Origin: Gp7-AA10 sp035636095
GTDB lineage: Bacteria > Acidobacteriota > Thermoanaerobaculia > Gp7-AA8
Length of the DNA: 64,000 nt
Reading direction: 5' to 3'
Assembly (NCBI GenBank): GCA_035636095.1
Contig: DASPZU010000087.1
Location: 81,000-144,999 of the forward strand
Below the pieces are notes generated by a model that was not told the DNA's origin, did no database searches, and saw nothing but the letters and a program-made list of their open reading frames with translations. Shown here one piece after another: positions 62,307 to 64,000 of this stretch (positions within the stretch are counted from its first letter, which is position 1; each line of letters opens with the position of its first letter). The position numbers and the translations under genes are program-made.

Positions 62307-62312
62307 CGCGCT

Positions 62313-62318
62313 AGTGTA
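62313..62318 (-). promoter_or_regulatory. -10-like box TACACT before dipeptidase
   Basis: On the minus strand TACACT ends six bases before ATG 62306. Confidence 0.5.
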
Positions 62319-62320
62319 AT

Positions 62321-62396
62321 GGTTGCGAGGTCTCGTGGTCGCGCGGTTTCGCGGTGAAGCACCCCGAGACCACGAGACCCCGCAACGTCGCAACCT
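62321..62396. repeat. 8-nt-register palindrome (GGTNNCGN / ACNNCGNN)
   Basis: Octamers from 62321 in one register: GGTTGCGA, GGTCTCGT, GGTCGCGC, GGTTTCGC, GGTGAAGC, then ACCCCGAG, ACCACGAG, ACCCCGCA, ACGTCGCA. The outermost GGTTGCGA pairs with TCGCAACC at 62389-62396. It fills the gap between the dipeptidase promoter and the stop codon of the CBS gene. Confidence 0.9.
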
Positions 62397-62830
62397 CAAT
62401 TGTTCGGCGGCGCTTCGCTGATATTTTCGACGGCGCGTCCGACGCCGACGGTGTCTTTGGACTCGCTGGCGATGTCGCCGATCGAGACGATTCCGACCAG
62501 CTCGTCGCTGGAGTTGCACACCGGCACGCGGCGGATCTGCTCGCGGCTCATCAACTCCAGAACGTCATCGACCGGTGTGTCGTCCTTGACGGTGCGGACC
62601 TGCTTGCTCATCGCATCGCCGACTTTGGCGTTCGAGCAATCTTTCCCTTCGGCGATGACGCGAACGACGATGTCGCGGTCGGTGACGATGCCGACGATCT
62701 TGCGGCCATCGAGCACCGGCACCACGCCGGCGTCTTCGCGTTTCATGATTTCTGCCGCGCGCTTGACGCTCTCTTTTTCTGTGACACTGGCCGGGTTCGG
62801 CGTCATAACGTCGCGAATAAACTGAGCCAT
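62396..62830 (-). CDS. CBS-domain pair protein
   Basis: A 144-residue protein with two CBS motifs: VTEKESVKRAAEIMKREDAG with PVLDGRKIVGIVTDRDIVVR, then VKDDTPVDDVLELMSREQIR with PVCNSSDELVGIVSIGDIA. It should bind an adenine nucleotide and report energy status. Strong Shine-Dalgarno AAAGGAGGAC just before ATG 62830. The stop codon shares one base with the palindrome behind it. Confidence 0.93.
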   Translation of the reverse strand: MAQFIRDVMTPNPASVTEKESVKRAAEIMKREDAGVVPVLDGRKIVGIVTDRDIVVRVIAEGKDCSNAKVGDAMSKQVRTVKDDTPVDDVLELMSREQIRRVPVCNSSDELVGIVSIGDIASESKDTVGVGRAVENISEAPPNN

Positions 62831-62883
62831 GGCGTCCTCCTTTGATCAACGAAGGAGGAGCAAGTCGCGTGCCCCGGACGTGG

Positions 62884-63489
62884 TCAAAACGAAAAGCGCA
62901 GCCCGCCGCTGAGCGTCACGTACCGTACCTTGTAGTTGTAGTTGATCCAGTGGTACGCCAGCTCGGCGATGAATCCGGTGCGTCGCGTGATGGGAAAGTC
63001 GCCGTTGACGCCGCCCTGGAATCCGTAATTCGTTTCCGTCTGATCGCCCCGTTGCACTTCCGGAATCGCCAGATCGCTGAGCGTCGCCCGCTGCCGATAG
63101 AGTCCTGCGCCGGCGAAGAGTCCGGTGGATCCAAACGGCTCGGAGAATCGGTAGTCGATGATGGCGTCGATGTGCTCGACTTTACCCTTCGAAACATCGG
63201 TACGAGCTTTTGCGCCGGCGGCGTTGACGAATTGGAATGCGACCGGGGCTTCGATCTGGCCGCCTTTGATCTTGAAAAATGTTCCGGGATCGAGCTGCAC
63301 GGCGTAGAAGAGCTCGCGGACGGAGTTGCTGAATTTGAAGCTGTCGCTGACGCCCAGTCCCTTGGCCTGGTCGCGATGGCTGATCAGCCGCTTGCTGCCT
63401 CCGATGGTCAGGCCGAACTCCGATGTCTGCGCCATCGCCGGCACCGCGGAGAGAAGCAAAAATGCCAGCGCGAAAACGAATTTCCTCAT
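62884..63489 (-). CDS. Outer-membrane beta-barrel protein
   Basis: A 201-residue protein with signal peptide MRKFVFALAFLLLSAVPAMA. The mature part alternates short beta strands (GLFAGAGLYRQRATL, NYGFQGGVNGDFPITRRTGF) and ends YVTLSGGLRFSF, with a terminal Phe as in proteins inserted by the BAM machinery. Length fits an eight-stranded barrel. ATG 63489 has TATAGT seven bases upstream. Confidence 0.85.
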   Translation of the reverse strand: MRKFVFALAFLLLSAVPAMAQTSEFGLTIGGSKRLISHRDQAKGLGVSDSFKFSNSVRELFYAVQLDPGTFFKIKGGQIEAPVAFQFVNAAGAKARTDVSKGKVEHIDAIIDYRFSEPFGSTGLFAGAGLYRQRATLSDLAIPEVQRGDQTETNYGFQGGVNGDFPITRRTGFIAELAYHWINYNYKVRYVTLSGGLRFSF

Positions 63490-63496
63490 GGCGGTC

Positions 63497-63502
63497 ACTA
63501 TA
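63497..63502 (-). promoter_or_regulatory. -10-like box TATAGT before the barrel protein
   Basis: On the minus strand TATAGT ends seven bases before ATG 63489. Confidence 0.5.
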
Positions 63503-63526
63503 CGCATCGAATCACTCCTCGCAAAG

Positions 63527-63532
63527 TACAAT
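63527..63532 (+). promoter_or_regulatory. -10-like box TACAAT before comF
   Basis: TACAAT ends seven bases before GTG 63540. Confidence 0.5.
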
Positions 63533-63539
63533 GTGCCCC

Positions 63540-64000
63540 GTGCTCGAGGCGCTCTCCATCTTGGGACGCGAGACGGCGCGAATCGTTCTGCACGCGTCGT
63601 GCGTTGTCTGCGACCGCGAGCTGCCGTGGCGCGAACGCAAGGCGTCCTGCTGTGCCGGATGCTGGTCGGCGCTGCCGCGAATCACGGGCGCGAAATGCGA
63701 TTCGTGCGCCATGCCGTGGAGCGCGGGTGGGGAAGGATTCCGCTGCATCTCCTGTCTCGACGATCCGCTGCCGGTCGGCTGGACCGAGGCGTGGGGACAC
63801 TACCGCGGATCGCTGGAGCGTCTGCTGCATGCCTTCAAGTTCGAGCGCCACGATTTTCTCGACGCGCCGCTGGCGGAGCTCCTCGAGTCGGTCATTTGCG
63901 CGCGCGGCGATCTCGATTTCGATGCCATCGTTCCCGTCCCCATGCATCGCGCGAAACTGCGTCAACGCGGCTACAACCAGGCCGAGCTCCTCGCACGCGC
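63540..64000 (+). CDS. ComF family protein, 5' part (runs off the window)
   Basis: The frame from GTG 63540 stays open to the window end (153 codons). It has an N-terminal Cys-rich zinc region (CVVCDREL, CCAGC, CDSC, CISC) and then the start of a phosphoribosyltransferase-like domain, with IVPVPMHRAKLRQRGYNQAE, the ComF signature. ComF proteins act in DNA uptake in competent bacteria; elsewhere the role is less clear. The PRPP loop lies beyond the window. Confidence 0.92.
   Translation, partial: MLEALSILGRETARIVLHASCVVCDRELPWRERKASCCAGCWSALPRITGAKCDSCAMPWSAGGEGFRCISCLDDPLPVGWTEAWGHYRGSLERLLHAFKFERHDFLDAPLAELLESVICARGDLDFDAIVPVPMHRAKLRQRGYNQAELLAR

Noticed and set aside
63498..63965. Minus-strand frame of 155 codons
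   Set aside because: It lies opposite the ComF gene, whose cysteine motifs and VPVPMHRAKL signature are clear; the minus frame is its shadow.

Overview
The window is about 64 kb of GC-rich, gene-dense bacterial chromosome with no rRNA, tRNA, CRISPR array, phage or insertion sequence that I could recognise. The organism is Gram-negative: it has an apolipoprotein N-acyltransferase, several lipoproteins, an outer-membrane beta-barrel protein and a TonB-type C-terminal domain. Two long serine/threonine kinases with a C-terminal TolB-like/TPR part, two secreted S9 peptidases, DUF885, DinB-fold and YciI proteins point to Acidobacteriota. That placement is an inference from gene content only.

Layout. 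0-9 kb: end of a phosphoesterase, a coupled cytochrome c lipoprotein and DUF4236-like membrane protein, a stand-alone receiver, a ZIP transporter overlapping an S9 peptidase, a glycolipid-binding-fold protein coupled to a GT39-type membrane glycosyltransferase, and a membrane metallophosphoesterase. 9-20 kb: a second S9 peptidase, kinase 1, a Cache-type secreted protein, an Asp/Lys-rich secreted protein, kinase 2, a lipoprotein and typA. 20-30 kb: a PIN toxin/antitoxin pair, a coupled ABC exporter set with glyoxalase-fold and SH3/TonB_C lipoprotein genes, an SGNH hydrolase, a DUF885 peptidase, two membrane proteins, DinB fold, glucokinase and ychF. 30-40 kb: a glycan-type cluster (two GT2, one GT4, two radical SAM enzymes), an NAD(P)-dependent dehydrogenase, dinB and a D-amino-acid PLP enzyme. 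40-53 kb: a 7TM-PAS-GGDEF-EAL protein, an M49-like peptidase with two orphan receivers, rsgA-trmB, ruvC-MFS, and the E1alpha/E1beta/E2 genes of a 2-oxoacid dehydrogenase. 53-64 kb: lnt, prfB with its programmed frameshift, a GT4, a CoA-type Nudix hydrolase, small proteins, a DsbA-like protein, an M19 dipeptidase, a CBS protein, an outer-membrane protein and the start of comF.

Three window-wide patterns stand out. First, many gaps between genes hold palindromes built on a strict 7- or 8-nt register that runs unbroken from the left arm through the centre into the right arm; the unit differs at each locus, and several supply stop codons, protein tails or linkers. Other palindromic elements supply start codons, a stop codon, an RBS and linkers. 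Second, about twenty genes have a -10-like hexamer (TACAAT, TACACT, TATCAT and similar) only 5-10 nt before the start codon, as expected of leaderless mRNAs; at three places two such boxes overlap on opposite strands. Third, three genes have no usable ATG/GTG/TTG, and protein homology or structure places their starts at ATC, ATC and ATT.

Many neighbouring genes overlap by ATGA, GTGA or TAATG, so translational coupling is common. No stretch longer than 300 bases lacks a gene.
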